Below are positions 17,777 to 26,534 of a DNA stretch of 64,000 nucleotides, in pieces. A program made the translations under genes and the position numbers. The stretch spans positions 248,001-312,000 of the forward strand of contig DAORJK010000002.1 in assembly GCA_035438985.1 (NCBI GenBank), written 5' to 3'. This DNA is from UBA4408 sp002389785 (lineage in GTDB: Bacteria > Bacteroidota > Bacteroidia > UBA4408). Numbering within the stretch: the first letter of the stretch is position 1; each line of letters starts with the position of its first letter. The notes under the pieces were generated by a model, which saw only the letters and a list, made by a program, of their open reading frames with translations, was not told the DNA's origin and did no database searches.

Positions 17777-19018
17777 ATGCTAGCAGAAATTATAACCATC
17801 GGAGATGAAATTTTAATCGGACAAATTGTAGATACCAATTCGGCGTGGATGGCACAAAAGCTTAACCTTGCTGGAATTCGAGTAAAGCAAATTACTTCGA
17901 TTAGCGACGATAAACAACACATTCTTGAAGCCCTTGCTGAAGCAGAAAAGCGCGCGGATATTATTTTAATTACCGGAGGATTAGGTCCTACAAAAGACGA
18001 TATCACCAAAAATACCTTGCGCGAATATTTTAACTGTGATTGGCGTTTCGACGAAGGTGTGCTGGAAGATGTAACCCGTATATTCAGTAAATATGGTCGC
18101 TCGGTTACAGATGTAAATCGACTTCAAGCGCAAGTTCCCGACTGTTGTACAACCATTCGAAATTCCAATGGCACAGCACCGGCTATGTGGTTCGAAATGA
18201 GAAATAAAGTGTTTGTTGCCATGCCGGGAGTTCCTTTTGAGATGAAAGGAATTATGAAAAAGGATGTAATTCCAATGCTTAGTGCTAAGTTTAAAACACC
18301 GCATATTCTGCATCAAACAGTACTAACACAAGGAATTGGCGAAAGTAATCTTGCCGAATTGATTAGTAATTGGGAGGACAATCTCCCACCTAATTTTAAA
18401 CTTGCTTACCTGCCGGCATTTGGTGCTGTTAGACTGCGACTTTCGGCGATCGGAGAAGACAAGGAACACTTAAAAGCCTTATCTGATAAAAAGATAAACG
18501 AATTAAAGCCAATCATTGCCGATCATATTTATGGCTACGAAGAAGATACTCTTGAAGAAATTATTGGGAAACTATTGCGCGAAAAAGGCCTGACCTTATC
18601 AACTGCCGAAAGTTTTACAGGTGGAGCTGTATCCTCTGCAATCACCACTGTTTCGGGTAGCTCTAGTTATTACATGGGTTCTGTTATTTCTTATTCGAAT
18701 AAAATTAAGATGGATGAGCTGGGTGTGAAAGAGAGCGATTTAATAAATTTTGGAGCGGTAAGTCAACAAGTTGCTGAGCAGATGGCCATTGGTGTAAACA
18801 AAAAATTTTCAACGGATTGTTCCATTGCAACTACCGGAATAGCAGGACCAACGGGAGGTTCTGAAGCTAAACCGGTTGGTACAGCTTGGATTGCAATTGC
18901 AACCCCCAAAGGTGTAGTGAGTCAGAAATTTAGTTTTGGTGAACAGCGTCAGGCCATCATCCAGCGGGCTGCACTTACCGCTTTAAATATGTTACGCAAG
19001 CAATTAATTAACGGCTGA
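17777..19018 (+). CDS. cinA: CinA family protein (NMN deamidase / competence-damage inducible)
   Basis: This 413-residue protein has both CinA domains: an N-terminal MoCF-like domain (MLAEIITIGDEILIG, later ITGGLGPTKDD, about residues 1-170) and a C-terminal deamidase domain (about 255-410, STAESFTGGAVSSAIT, then GIAGPTGGSE). The C-terminal domain converts nicotinamide mononucleotide to nicotinic acid mononucleotide; the N-terminal domain is linked to ADP-ribose pyrophosphatase activity in some species. The start at 17777 fits the family start and the promoter 20 bases upstream. The stop codon overlaps the ATG of the histidine kinase (TGATG), so the two are translationally coupled. Confidence 0.95.
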   Translation: MLAEIITIGDEILIGQIVDTNSAWMAQKLNLAGIRVKQITSISDDKQHILEALAEAEKRADIILITGGLGPTKDDITKNTLREYFNCDWRFDEGVLEDVTRIFSKYGRSVTDVNRLQAQVPDCCTTIRNSNGTAPAMWFEMRNKVFVAMPGVPFEMKGIMKKDVIPMLSAKFKTPHILHQTVLTQGIGESNLAELISNWEDNLPPNFKLAYLPAFGAVRLRLSAIGEDKEHLKALSDKKINELKPIIADHIYGYEEDTLEEIIGKLLREKGLTLSTAESFTGGAVSSAITTVSGSSSYYMGSVISYSNKIKMDELGVKESDLINFGAVSQQVAEQMAIGVNKKFSTDCSIATTGIAGPTGGSEAKPVGTAWIAIATPKGVVSQKFSFGEQRQAIIQRAALTALNMLRKQLING

Positions 19019-22000
19019 TGCAAAAAAACGCTGTTCCTAACTATTTGTTGGTAATCCTTGCATTTTGCTTTTTCGGATTTGCGGCGTTGTTGCAATCAAA
19101 TGTATTGTGGTTGCGTAATTCGGATAAGAAAATTGTTGCTGAATTTCAACAAACACTCCAAGAAAAGGAAAAGAAACTTCATGCCTTCGTTGATGATTTA
19201 TCTGAAAAAGCAGCGCATAAAAATTACCAACAACTACTCAACGAACACATCGATTACTATTACAATTTACTTAGTACCGAGGGTTTCGCATTGCTTATTT
19301 ACGAAGACGATTCATTGCAATTTTGGTCAGATAATTCAATTCCTGTTGAAAATTATTTAAAGCAAATTTGTTTGGATCAACCGGTAGAGAAACTGAACAA
19401 TGGTTGGTTTCGAATCATCAAGCAATCAAAGGCCGGAAAAACTACTTTGGGTTTAATGCTTTTGAAAAAGGAATATCCCATTCACAACCGTTTTTTAGTA
19501 GATGAATTTCAACCTGATTTTTCGGTTGATCCCGAAACTCAAATCGTTTATGGCTCAGCAAAAGATGCCAATCGTGTACTGAGCGCGGATGGTACTTATT
19601 TGTTTACACTGAAGGTACAAAAGGACGCAGAACAACCGCTAAGAACGAGCATACTGCTGTTGTTAAATTTTATAGGAATTTTCTTTTTGTTTTTACTGAT
19701 TAAGCAACTCGTAAATAGTATTGACCTTAAATGGGGAGGAAATTGGTCTTTTGTATTTTTGATGAGTTGCTTGATTTTTCTGCGTTTTATTTGCGTTTAT
19801 TACAATTTTCCCACAGTATTTTATTCGCTCGAATTATTTACCCCAGCCATTTATGCAAATTCAATATACATTGCTTCCTTGGGTGATTTGTTTATACATT
19901 GCACCCTGCTTTTTATTGCGGCAAGAGCATTTTCGTTACGCATACGATTGCCACTTAAAGAAAAATTTCAGCACAATTCTTCAAGAGCTTTATTTACTGG
20001 CTTCCTATTACTATTACTCCTTGCATTTTCTTGGTATGTTGTGCAGCTCAACATCAGCATTATTCGCGATTCTAAAATTCCGTTAAACATTGAGAACCTA
20101 TTGAGTTTAAATGGATACAGCTACCTCGCTTTTTGCAGTATCGGATTTTTGTTGATGTCGTTTTTTTTGGTGGCCGATAAAATTTGTTCTGCCATTGCAT
20201 CTTACTCATTACCTAAAGCAACCGCCTTGTTGTCGGCCGCAGTGCCCCTTGCTGCACTAATTGTTTATGCACATTTTAATGGTGGCAAAGATTTATTAAT
20301 TACCCTCTGGTTTTTACCGGTGATGTTGGTTATCGTACACTGTCGTTTTATACGCAAGCAAGAATATAATTTTTCACACAGCATTCTCTTTCTGCTCTTA
20401 TTTTCGGCAGCAATTGATTATGTTTTTTATAAAGAATTGGGAAGAAAGGAACGCGATAACCGAAAATTGTTTGCTGAGAATTTATCGGAGGAAAAGGATC
20501 CTGTTGCGGAATTTTTATTTTCTGATATTGAAAAGAAAATCAATAAGGATAAGAATTTGCCCAGGTTGCTTGTTCACAACAACGAAGGGTATGCCTCTTT
20601 TTTAAAGTCGCTTACCGAAAATTATTTCAGTGGTTATTGGGAAAAATATGAGGTGAAGTTCATTGTTTACGATTCATTGTGCAATGTGCTAGTGAAATCG
20701 AATAATTCAGTGAATGACAAGCTTGATCATTACGAAGAAATTGTAGAAAAATCAGGTTTACCAACCACTAGTAAATCCTTGTTTTATTTTCCGGTGAACC
20801 AAGATGAAAATGCAGGATTACTTGCAAAATTGAAGTTTCAGGTTCCTCAAAAAAATTTCTCTAACCCGGCAACATTGTATATTGAGCTACTTCCAAAATT
20901 TATCACCGAAGAGATTGGTTATCCACAATTGCTTCTGGATAAAGCACTGGTACCTCGCCACGATGAAGAGGCTTACTCATTTGCAAAATACAAGGATCAT
21001 TCTTTCGTTCCACTTCAACGGGTAGGTAAATACAAGTATCCGATGAATTCAGAAGTGTTTGATACACTTTCGTCGGGCTCTGATTTTATTTCACTTAATG
21101 CCTACAGTCATTACCTATACCGATTTAACAATCAGGATTCAGGTTTGATTGTGGTGAGCAAGGAACCTTTATTACTCATCAACCGGCTCACTATTTTTTC
21201 TTATTTCTTCACCATTTTTAGTATCATGATTTTAATTTATTTCTCGGTTTTTCAGTGGAACATGCGTTTTGCCGATATCGGAAATAAATTCAAAAGCCGA
21301 ATCCAATTTGTATTGGTAGCGGTAGTACTAATCGCAATTTTGCTCATTGGTGTTAGTACCATCATATTTTTAAAACGTGAATATAAATCCAAAAACTTGC
21401 TTAGTTTAAGTGAGAAAATTCATTCTGTTTATGCTGAATTATCGCATGAAATAGGAGATGAGTTGAGTTTAAATTTCAGCAGCAATCAGTATTTAAATTA
21501 TGTGCTTTCTAAGCAAAGCAATGTGTTTTATTCGGACATTAATTTTTACGACTTATCAGGAAATCTTATTGCTTCTTCACGCCCACAAATTTTTGAGCAA
21601 GGGCTTGTTTCCCAAAAAATAAATCCGGTTGCATTTTATCAGCTTAAGGTTGCTAAACAATTTGAGTTTACTCACAACGAAAAAATTGGAGAGCTCAATT
21701 TCCTTTCTTGTTATATGCCATTTATTAGTAACAATAATCAATTGTTAGGCTATTTAAATCTTCCTTATTTTAATAAGCAAAACGAGCTCGAAAATGAAAT
21801 TTCTTCAGTATTAGTTGCTTTAATAAATGTGTATGTGTTGTTATTTGTACTCTCCATTATTGTTGCTGTAATTATTTCGAACCGCATCATGGAACCACTT
21901 AAGATACTGCAAAATAAGATTGGTCATCTTCGACTGGGTAAATCAAATGAATTAATTGAATGGAAAAACAAAGATGAAATCGGAGAACTCATCACCGAAT

Positions 22001-22731
22001 ATAACCGGATGATTATAGAATTAAGTCAAAGTGCCGAATTACTAGCACAATCAGAACGTGAATCTGCCTGGCGTGAAATGGCTAAACAAGTTGCGCATGA
22101 AATAAAAAATCCCTTAACTCCGATGAAATTAAGTGCGCAGCATTTACTTCGTTCTTATAAAGATGGGGCAGCAGATTGGGACAAACGCGTTGAAAAGTTT
22201 ACCCATACACTTATCGAACAAATAGATGCTCTATCAAACATTGCCAATGAGTTTAGCAATTTTGCCAAAATGCCGGCTACCAGTATGGAGCATATTCGCT
22301 TAACCCATTTGGTAAACAGTGTGGTGAGTTTATATCAGAATTCAGATGAATATCAGGTTAGCATTAACTTCAATAATTGTGAAGCAACCAAAGTCAAAGC
22401 CGACAAAGATCAACTAATACGATTGTTTAATAATTTGATAAAAAATGCGATTCAGGCAATTCCGGATGGGCAGAAGGGGAACATTTCAATTGATTTCTTC
22501 ACTGAAGGAAAAATGCTTAAAGTTACCGTAAGCGACAATGGAAAGGGAATTTCTGAAGAACAAAAGGACAGCATATTTAAACCAAATTTTACCACCAAAA
22601 GCGGAGGAATGGGATTGGGACTTGCAATGTCAAAGAATATCATCGAAAATTGCAAAGGCAGTATCAGCTTTATTTCGGAACCCGGAGTAGGTACTACCTT
22701 CACTTTGCTGTTTCCAATTGTTGAAGTTTGA
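19018..22731 (+). CDS. Large NtrY-like sensor histidine kinase
   Basis: This 1237-residue membrane kinase has an N-terminal helix (about 8-28), a first extracytoplasmic domain, a block of about eight helices (about 208-470), a second soluble domain, two more helices (about 725-800), a third extracytoplasmic domain and a final helix (about 940-960). Then come a HAMP linker (NRIMEPLKILQNKI), the HisKA motif VAHEIKNPLTPMKLSAQHLL with the phosphorylated His at 1027, and an ATPase domain (NLIKNAIQAI, DNGKGIS, GGMGLGLAMSKN). The PLTPMKLSAQ form is typical of NtrY. No response regulator lies beside it, so its partner is encoded elsewhere. It is much longer and more membrane-embedded than usual NtrY. 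Its start overlaps the cinA stop. Confidence 0.92.
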   Translation: MQKNAVPNYLLVILAFCFFGFAALLQSNVLWLRNSDKKIVAEFQQTLQEKEKKLHAFVDDLSEKAAHKNYQQLLNEHIDYYYNLLSTEGFALLIYEDDSLQFWSDNSIPVENYLKQICLDQPVEKLNNGWFRIIKQSKAGKTTLGLMLLKKEYPIHNRFLVDEFQPDFSVDPETQIVYGSAKDANRVLSADGTYLFTLKVQKDAEQPLRTSILLLLNFIGIFFLFLLIKQLVNSIDLKWGGNWSFVFLMSCLIFLRFICVYYNFPTVFYSLELFTPAIYANSIYIASLGDLFIHCTLLFIAARAFSLRIRLPLKEKFQHNSSRALFTGFLLLLLLAFSWYVVQLNISIIRDSKIPLNIENLLSLNGYSYLAFCSIGFLLMSFFLVADKICSAIASYSLPKATALLSAAVPLAALIVYAHFNGGKDLLITLWFLPVMLVIVHCRFIRKQEYNFSHSILFLLLFSAAIDYVFYKELGRKERDNRKLFAENLSEEKDPVAEFLFSDIEKKINKDKNLPRLLVHNNEGYASFLKSLTENYFSGYWEKYEVKFIVYDSLCNVLVKSNNSVNDKLDHYEEIVEKSGLPTTSKSLFYFPVNQDENAGLLAKLKFQVPQKNFSNPATLYIELLPKFITEEIGYPQLLLDKALVPRHDEEAYSFAKYKDHSFVPLQRVGKYKYPMNSEVFDTLSSGSDFISLNAYSHYLYRFNNQDSGLIVVSKEPLLLINRLTIFSYFFTIFSIMILIYFSVFQWNMRFADIGNKFKSRIQFVLVAVVLIAILLIGVSTIIFLKREYKSKNLLSLSEKIHSVYAELSHEIGDELSLNFSSNQYLNYVLSKQSNVFYSDINFYDLSGNLIASSRPQIFEQGLVSQKINPVAFYQLKVAKQFEFTHNEKIGELNFLSCYMPFISNNNQLLGYLNLPYFNKQNELENEISSVLVALINVYVLLFVLSIIVAVIISNRIMEPLKILQNKIGHLRLGKSNELIEWKNKDEIGELITEYNRMIIELSQSAELLAQSERESAWREMAKQVAHEIKNPLTPMKLSAQHLLRSYKDGAADWDKRVEKFTHTLIEQIDALSNIANEFSNFAKMPATSMEHIRLTHLVNSVVSLYQNSDEYQVSINFNNCEATKVKADKDQLIRLFNNLIKNAIQAIPDGQKGNISIDFFTEGKMLKVTVSDNGKGISEEQKDSIFKPNFTTKSGGMGLGLAMSKNIIENCKGSISFISEPGVGTTFTLLFPIVEV

Positions 22732-22772
22732 TGTGAAGTAAGGCTGAAAGAAATGCGAAATGCAAAAAATAA

Positions 22773-22780
22773 TAACTTTG
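22773..22780 (+). promoter_or_regulatory. Predicted -7 box before the B12-binding protein
   Basis: TAACTTTG matches TAnnTTTG and lies 73 bases before the ATG. No good -33 box is visible, so support is limited. Confidence 0.4.
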
Positions 22781-22852
22781 TCTAAAGGTATTTTAGTGGC
22801 GACACTTTTTTAACGAATCAATTTATTAAAACTGAAAATAAATTATTAAAGT

Positions 22853-23260
22853 ATGACACAGCAACCCATTCGAGTTTTAGTTGCCAAAGTTGGATTAGAT
22901 GGACATGATCGTGGAGCAAAAGTAATTGCCAGTTTTTTACGTGATGCCGGTATGGAGGTAATTTATACAGGATTGCGACAAACTCCCGAGATGGTTGTTA
23001 ATGCTGCATTGCAAGAAGATGTTGATGTAATTGGCGTGAGTATTTTGTCTGGAGCTCACAATACGGTATTTCCTAAAATTATGCAGCTTATGAAGGAAAA
23101 GAAAATGGAAGATGTGTTGCTTACAGGTGGTGGTATTATTCCTGAGAAGGACATGGTTAAGCTAAACGAAATGGGAGTGGGTAAATTGTTTGCTCCCGGA
23201 ACCGATACTGGCGAAATTGTAAGTTATATCAGTACATGGGTGCAGCAACATCGTCGATAA
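22853..23260 (+). CDS. Stand-alone cobalamin-binding domain (methylmalonyl-CoA mutase small type)
   Basis: This 135-residue protein is a B12-binding Rossmann domain alone. It has the DxHxxG signature VGLDGHDRG with the cobalt-coordinating His18, then SILSGAHN and LLTGGGIIP, matching the C-terminal domain of methylmalonyl-CoA mutase. In archaea and some bacteria this domain is a separate subunit working with a separate catalytic subunit; the partner is not next to it here. IcmF at 29.8-33.1 kb has its own B12 domain and so does not need it. The gene downstream is an enoyl-CoA hydratase, which suggests acyl-CoA metabolism but not a fixed complex. A role as a mutase subunit is an inference. Confidence 0.9.
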   Translation: MTQQPIRVLVAKVGLDGHDRGAKVIASFLRDAGMEVIYTGLRQTPEMVVNAALQEDVDVIGVSILSGAHNTVFPKIMQLMKEKKMEDVLLTGGGIIPEKDMVKLNEMGVGKLFAPGTDTGEIVSYISTWVQQHRR

Positions 23261-23382
23261 TTTTAACCTGTTTCAATAACGATCAAAATCAAGAAAATTA
23301 ATTTACTAACAAGGGAAGCTGTAAGTAGCAGTAAAACCGACAACCTTTGACACTATAATTCAAACAAATTAAATAAATTCAG

Positions 23383-24159
23383 ATGCAAAATCTTCAGCTC
23401 AGCAGTAATGGTAGTATACTCACAATTACTATAAATAGACCCGATAAACTCAATGCACTAAATAAATCAACCATACAAGAAATTCACGACATATTGCAAC
23501 TCGAAAGCGTGAATTCAGAAACCAAAGTTATTATCATTACCGGTTCTGGTAATAAAGCTTTTGTTGCAGGTGCTGATATAGCTGAGTTTGCGCATTTTTC
23601 AATTGATCAAGGAACACAACTAAGTGCCGATGGACATAAGCTCTTATTTGATTATGTGCAAAATTACCCCAAACCAATTATTGCAGCCGTCAACGGATTT
23701 GCACTAGGAGGGGGACTCGAATTAGCAATGTCGTGCCATTTTAGAGTAGCCAGTTCAAACGCTAAAATGGGATTGCCTGAAGTTTCGTTGGGTGTTATAC
23801 CCGGTTATGGAGGAACACAACGTTTAGCACAATTAGTTGGCAAAGGAAAGGCAATGGAGATGATTTTAACTGCCGAAATGATTACAGCAGAGGATGCGCT
23901 TAAATGGGGTTTAATTAACTATGTGGTTGCTCAAGAAGAGTTAATAAATAAATGCACCGAGCTAGCTTCCAAAATAATAACGCGTTCTCCGGTAGCGCTT
24001 GCAAGTGCTATTAAAGCTGTGAATGCAAATTATCAAAGTAATGTAAATGGTTTCGAAATTGAAATTGAAGAGTTTGGAAATTGTTTCGGGTCTGAAGATT
24101 TTAAGGAAGGTACCAGCGCATTTATGGAAAAACGAAAAGCAAATTTTCCCGGAAAATAA
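23383..24159 (+). CDS. Enoyl-CoA hydratase/isomerase (crotonase family)
   Basis: This 258-residue crotonase-fold protein probably hydrates enoyl-CoA in fatty-acid or amino-acid breakdown. Visible landmarks are the oxyanion loop AFVAGADIAEF, NGFALGGGLELAMSCHFRVAS with the first catalytic Glu, and MGLPEVSLGVIPGYGGTQRL with the second. With both glutamates present a hydratase is more likely than a hydrolase or isomerase-only member. Length is normal. It starts 122 bases after the stand-alone B12 domain, in the same direction, and the flippase gene begins 2 bases after its stop, so it is probably co-transcribed with that gene. Confidence 0.93.
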   Translation: MQNLQLSSNGSILTITINRPDKLNALNKSTIQEIHDILQLESVNSETKVIIITGSGNKAFVAGADIAEFAHFSIDQGTQLSADGHKLLFDYVQNYPKPIIAAVNGFALGGGLELAMSCHFRVASSNAKMGLPEVSLGVIPGYGGTQRLAQLVGKGKAMEMILTAEMITAEDALKWGLINYVVAQEELINKCTELASKIITRSPVALASAIKAVNANYQSNVNGFEIEIEEFGNCFGSEDFKEGTSAFMEKRKANFPGK

Positions 24160-24161
24160 CG

Positions 24162-25649
24162 GTGAATCCATTTAAAAAACTAGCCTCTCAAACAGCCATT
24201 TACGGTTTGCCCACCATCGTGGGTCGATTGCTTAATTATTTATTAGTTCCGCTTTACACAAATGTTTTTACACCTGCCGAATATGGCGTAGTTACTGAAT
24301 TATACGCTTATGTTTCCTTTTTAGGAGTGCTGTTAACTTACGGAATGGAAACTGCACTTTTTCATTTTTCAGAGAAAAGGGAAGAAAAGGAACTGGTTTT
24401 TTCCAACGCCTTAATAGCGCTATTTTCTACATCTCTTTTATTTTTAGTTACGGTTTTTGTTTTCTTAAAACCACTGGCTGCATTGCTTCAATACGAGTCG
24501 CATAGCGAATACTTAATTTGGTTTGCCTTCATCATTGTGCTCGATACAGTAACCGCAATTCCATTTGCAAAACTGCGGCAAGCTAACCGCCCCAAGGCTT
24601 TTGCTATTGTAAAGTCAACCAATATTTTTTTTAATATTTTGTTTAACCTATTTTTTATAGTGTTTTGCGCACGCGTGTACAGTCATCCTGACAGCCCTTT
24701 TTATTCGTTTGTATCGCTTGTGTACTCGCCTTCAATAGGTGTTGGCTATATTTTTATTTCGAATTTAATTGCAAGTTTTGCCACCTTGTTGCTATTGCTT
24801 CCGGGCTTACTTTCAGTAAAATATAAACTTGATATTCCTTTACTGAAAAAAATGTTGCTCTATGCTTTGCCTTTATTGATTGGGGGTTTAGCGGGTATGG
24901 TGAATGAAACAATGGACCGTATTTTATTAAAATACTTGCTTCCAGCTGGCAGTGATAGTATGGCGCAGATAGGGATTTACGGTGCTTGCTACAAGGTATC
25001 TATTATAATGACCATTTTTATACAGACATACCGTTATGCGGCTGAACCGTTTTTCTTTTCGGAAGCTAAAAATAAAAATGCTCCCGAAACCTATGCAAAA
25101 GTGTTGAAGTATTTTGTTATAGCTTGTTGTATGATTTTTCTGGCAACAGTACTCTACATGGATATTGTGAAGTATTTTGTGGGAGAAAAATTTAGAGAAG
25201 GTCTTTTTATCGTACCCATTTTATTGATGGCTAATTTATGCCTCGGAGTATTTTTTAACCTTTCTATTTGGTATAAATTAAGCGGCAAAACTAAGTATGG
25301 AGCCTACTTAACTATATTGGGAGCCTGCATCACACTTGTTTGCAATTATTTTTGGATACCAAAATTTGGATATGCAGGAGCTGCCTGGGCTACTTTAGCT
25401 TGTTATGCAACTATTATGATTGCGAGTTATAGCATCGGTCAACGTTTTTATTACATACGGTATGATTTAAAAAGTATACTTGGCTATTTTGCATTCGCAT
25501 TAGCAATTTACTTTATTAGTTTATTGTTTGGTAACTTTGGTCTTGCCTTGCGCTTAACATTAAATACCTTTCTTATCCTCGGTTTTGCATCCGTGGTGTA
25601 TGCAGTTGAAATAAAGCAATTGGGCATTAAAAAAGGAGACCAATTCTGA
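24162..25649 (+). CDS. Wzx/MATE-like polysaccharide flippase
   Basis: This 495-residue integral membrane protein has about 13-14 hydrophobic helices spread over its length and begins LASQTAIYGLPTIVGRLLNYLLVP, the typical opening of the oligosaccharide flippase (polysaccharide synthesis MVF/MOP) family. It would move a lipid-linked sugar across the inner membrane. No glycosyltransferases lie nearby, which is unusual for a Wzx gene and suggests a core or peptidoglycan-linked role. The start codon is GTG (24162), 2 bases after the enoyl-CoA hydratase stop. A short hairpin (25633-25639 with 25650-25656) overlaps its end but has no T tract. Confidence 0.85.
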   Translation: MNPFKKLASQTAIYGLPTIVGRLLNYLLVPLYTNVFTPAEYGVVTELYAYVSFLGVLLTYGMETALFHFSEKREEKELVFSNALIALFSTSLLFLVTVFVFLKPLAALLQYESHSEYLIWFAFIIVLDTVTAIPFAKLRQANRPKAFAIVKSTNIFFNILFNLFFIVFCARVYSHPDSPFYSFVSLVYSPSIGVGYIFISNLIASFATLLLLLPGLLSVKYKLDIPLLKKMLLYALPLLIGGLAGMVNETMDRILLKYLLPAGSDSMAQIGIYGACYKVSIIMTIFIQTYRYAAEPFFFSEAKNKNAPETYAKVLKYFVIACCMIFLATVLYMDIVKYFVGEKFREGLFIVPILLMANLCLGVFFNLSIWYKLSGKTKYGAYLTILGACITLVCNYFWIPKFGYAGAAWATLACYATIMIASYSIGQRFYYIRYDLKSILGYFAFALAIYFISLLFGNFGLALRLTLNTFLILGFASVVYAVEIKQLGIKKGDQF

Positions 25650-25751
25650 TCTCCTTGAAAGTACAAAGTCTGGTCATTAATTTTTATCATCAACCGCAAC
25701 TATTCGGCAATAACTATTTTTTGTACAAGTTGAGATTAATTTTGTTTTCGA

Positions 25752-25955
25752 TTTTTATCAAACTTAAAGCTTAACTACTAAGACCAAAAAGTTTGCGCAA
25801 AGGACACAAGACTTTTTTTTACTTAATACACTTGGTGTCCATTGTTTTTTTCTTTGTGGACATTGTGGTTTAAATCTTTTAGATTATTCTTTACCTGAAT
25901 AAATCAATCAGAATTAATTGCTTTTGGTACTTTTCGGTAGAAACCGGATAAGCAT
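25752..25955. repeat. Intergenic element D (MITE-like, with CCACAAAG-type palindrome)
   Basis: The stretch is similar over about 200 bases to element C at 47.0 kb: TTTATCAAAC, then TTAAC(T/C)ACTAA, a long imperfect inverted repeat of A/C-rich arms (ending CTTTGTGGACATTGTGGTTTAAA here) and a right end GGTA..CGGATAAGCAT (GGATAAGCAT at 25946-25955). The left end does not show a clear partner terminus, so the copy may be truncated. The right end stops 5 bases before the msrB stop codon. It fills most of the gap between the flippase and msrB. Confidence 0.65.
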
Positions 25956-25959
25956 TTTA

Positions 25960-26448
25960 TTATTTAACTATTACCTGCGGAAGTTTTGTACTTGTATCGT
26001 CAGCTATAAACTTAAGTGAACTCGTATTCACACAATGCCTGGTTTGCTTTGACGTAAATCCTTCACCCAAAAATACATGTCCTAAGTGTCCTTTACAGTT
26101 GTTGCAAATTATTTCAGTTCGTCTGCCATCAGCATCTGTAACGCGGGTTACAGCTCCTTTTATTTCATCATCAAAACTAGGCCAGCCACATTCCGAATCA
26201 AATTTATCCTTCGAATTATATAAAGGAGCATTGCATTGACGGCAAATATAAATACCGTTTGCTTTTAGTTTGTAATAATCTCCGGTAAAAGGTCGATCGG
26301 TTCCTTTATTTAAAATGACATAAGCTTCTTCGGGTGTAAGTTTGTTGTATTCCATTTTTGAATTACTTGCTTGGTGAGTAGTTTGACTCTGGCAACTGTA
26401 AGTTAAAAGCGAGCTGCTAAGTACTAGATAATAGATTAATTTTTTCAT
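25960..26448 (-). CDS. msrB: Peptide-methionine (R)-S-oxide reductase, lipoprotein
   Basis: This 162-residue MsrB repairs methionine-R-sulfoxide. The zinc motifs CRQC and CNNC, the GWPSFDD segment and the catalytic RHCVNTSSLKF with Cys139 are all visible. The N-terminus is a lipoprotein signal (MKKLIYYLVL...TYSC), so the enzyme probably works in the envelope, protecting exported proteins. The ATG at 26448 is chosen over an upstream ATG because it starts the signal peptide. The gene lies 86 bases after gcvP start side (downstream of gcvP on the minus strand is msrB); both face the same way but the link is probably loose. Confidence 0.93.
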   Translation of the reverse strand: MKKLIYYLVLSSSLLTYSCQSQTTHQASNSKMEYNKLTPEEAYVILNKGTDRPFTGDYYKLKANGIYICRQCNAPLYNSKDKFDSECGWPSFDDEIKGAVTRVTDADGRRTEIICNNCKGHLGHVFLGEGFTSKQTRHCVNTSSLKFIADDTSTKLPQVIVK

Positions 26449-26534
26449 ATAAACATTCATACAGTGATTCTTCTTGACTATTGAACGAATTACCTGCATG
26501 AATGTTTTTAATCGTTAACCCAATAAACGTTAAT

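Noticed and set aside
24162..24180. Possible ATG start for the flippase
   Set aside because: No in-frame ATG matches the family start; GTG at 24162 gives the complete N-terminus right after the previous stop.
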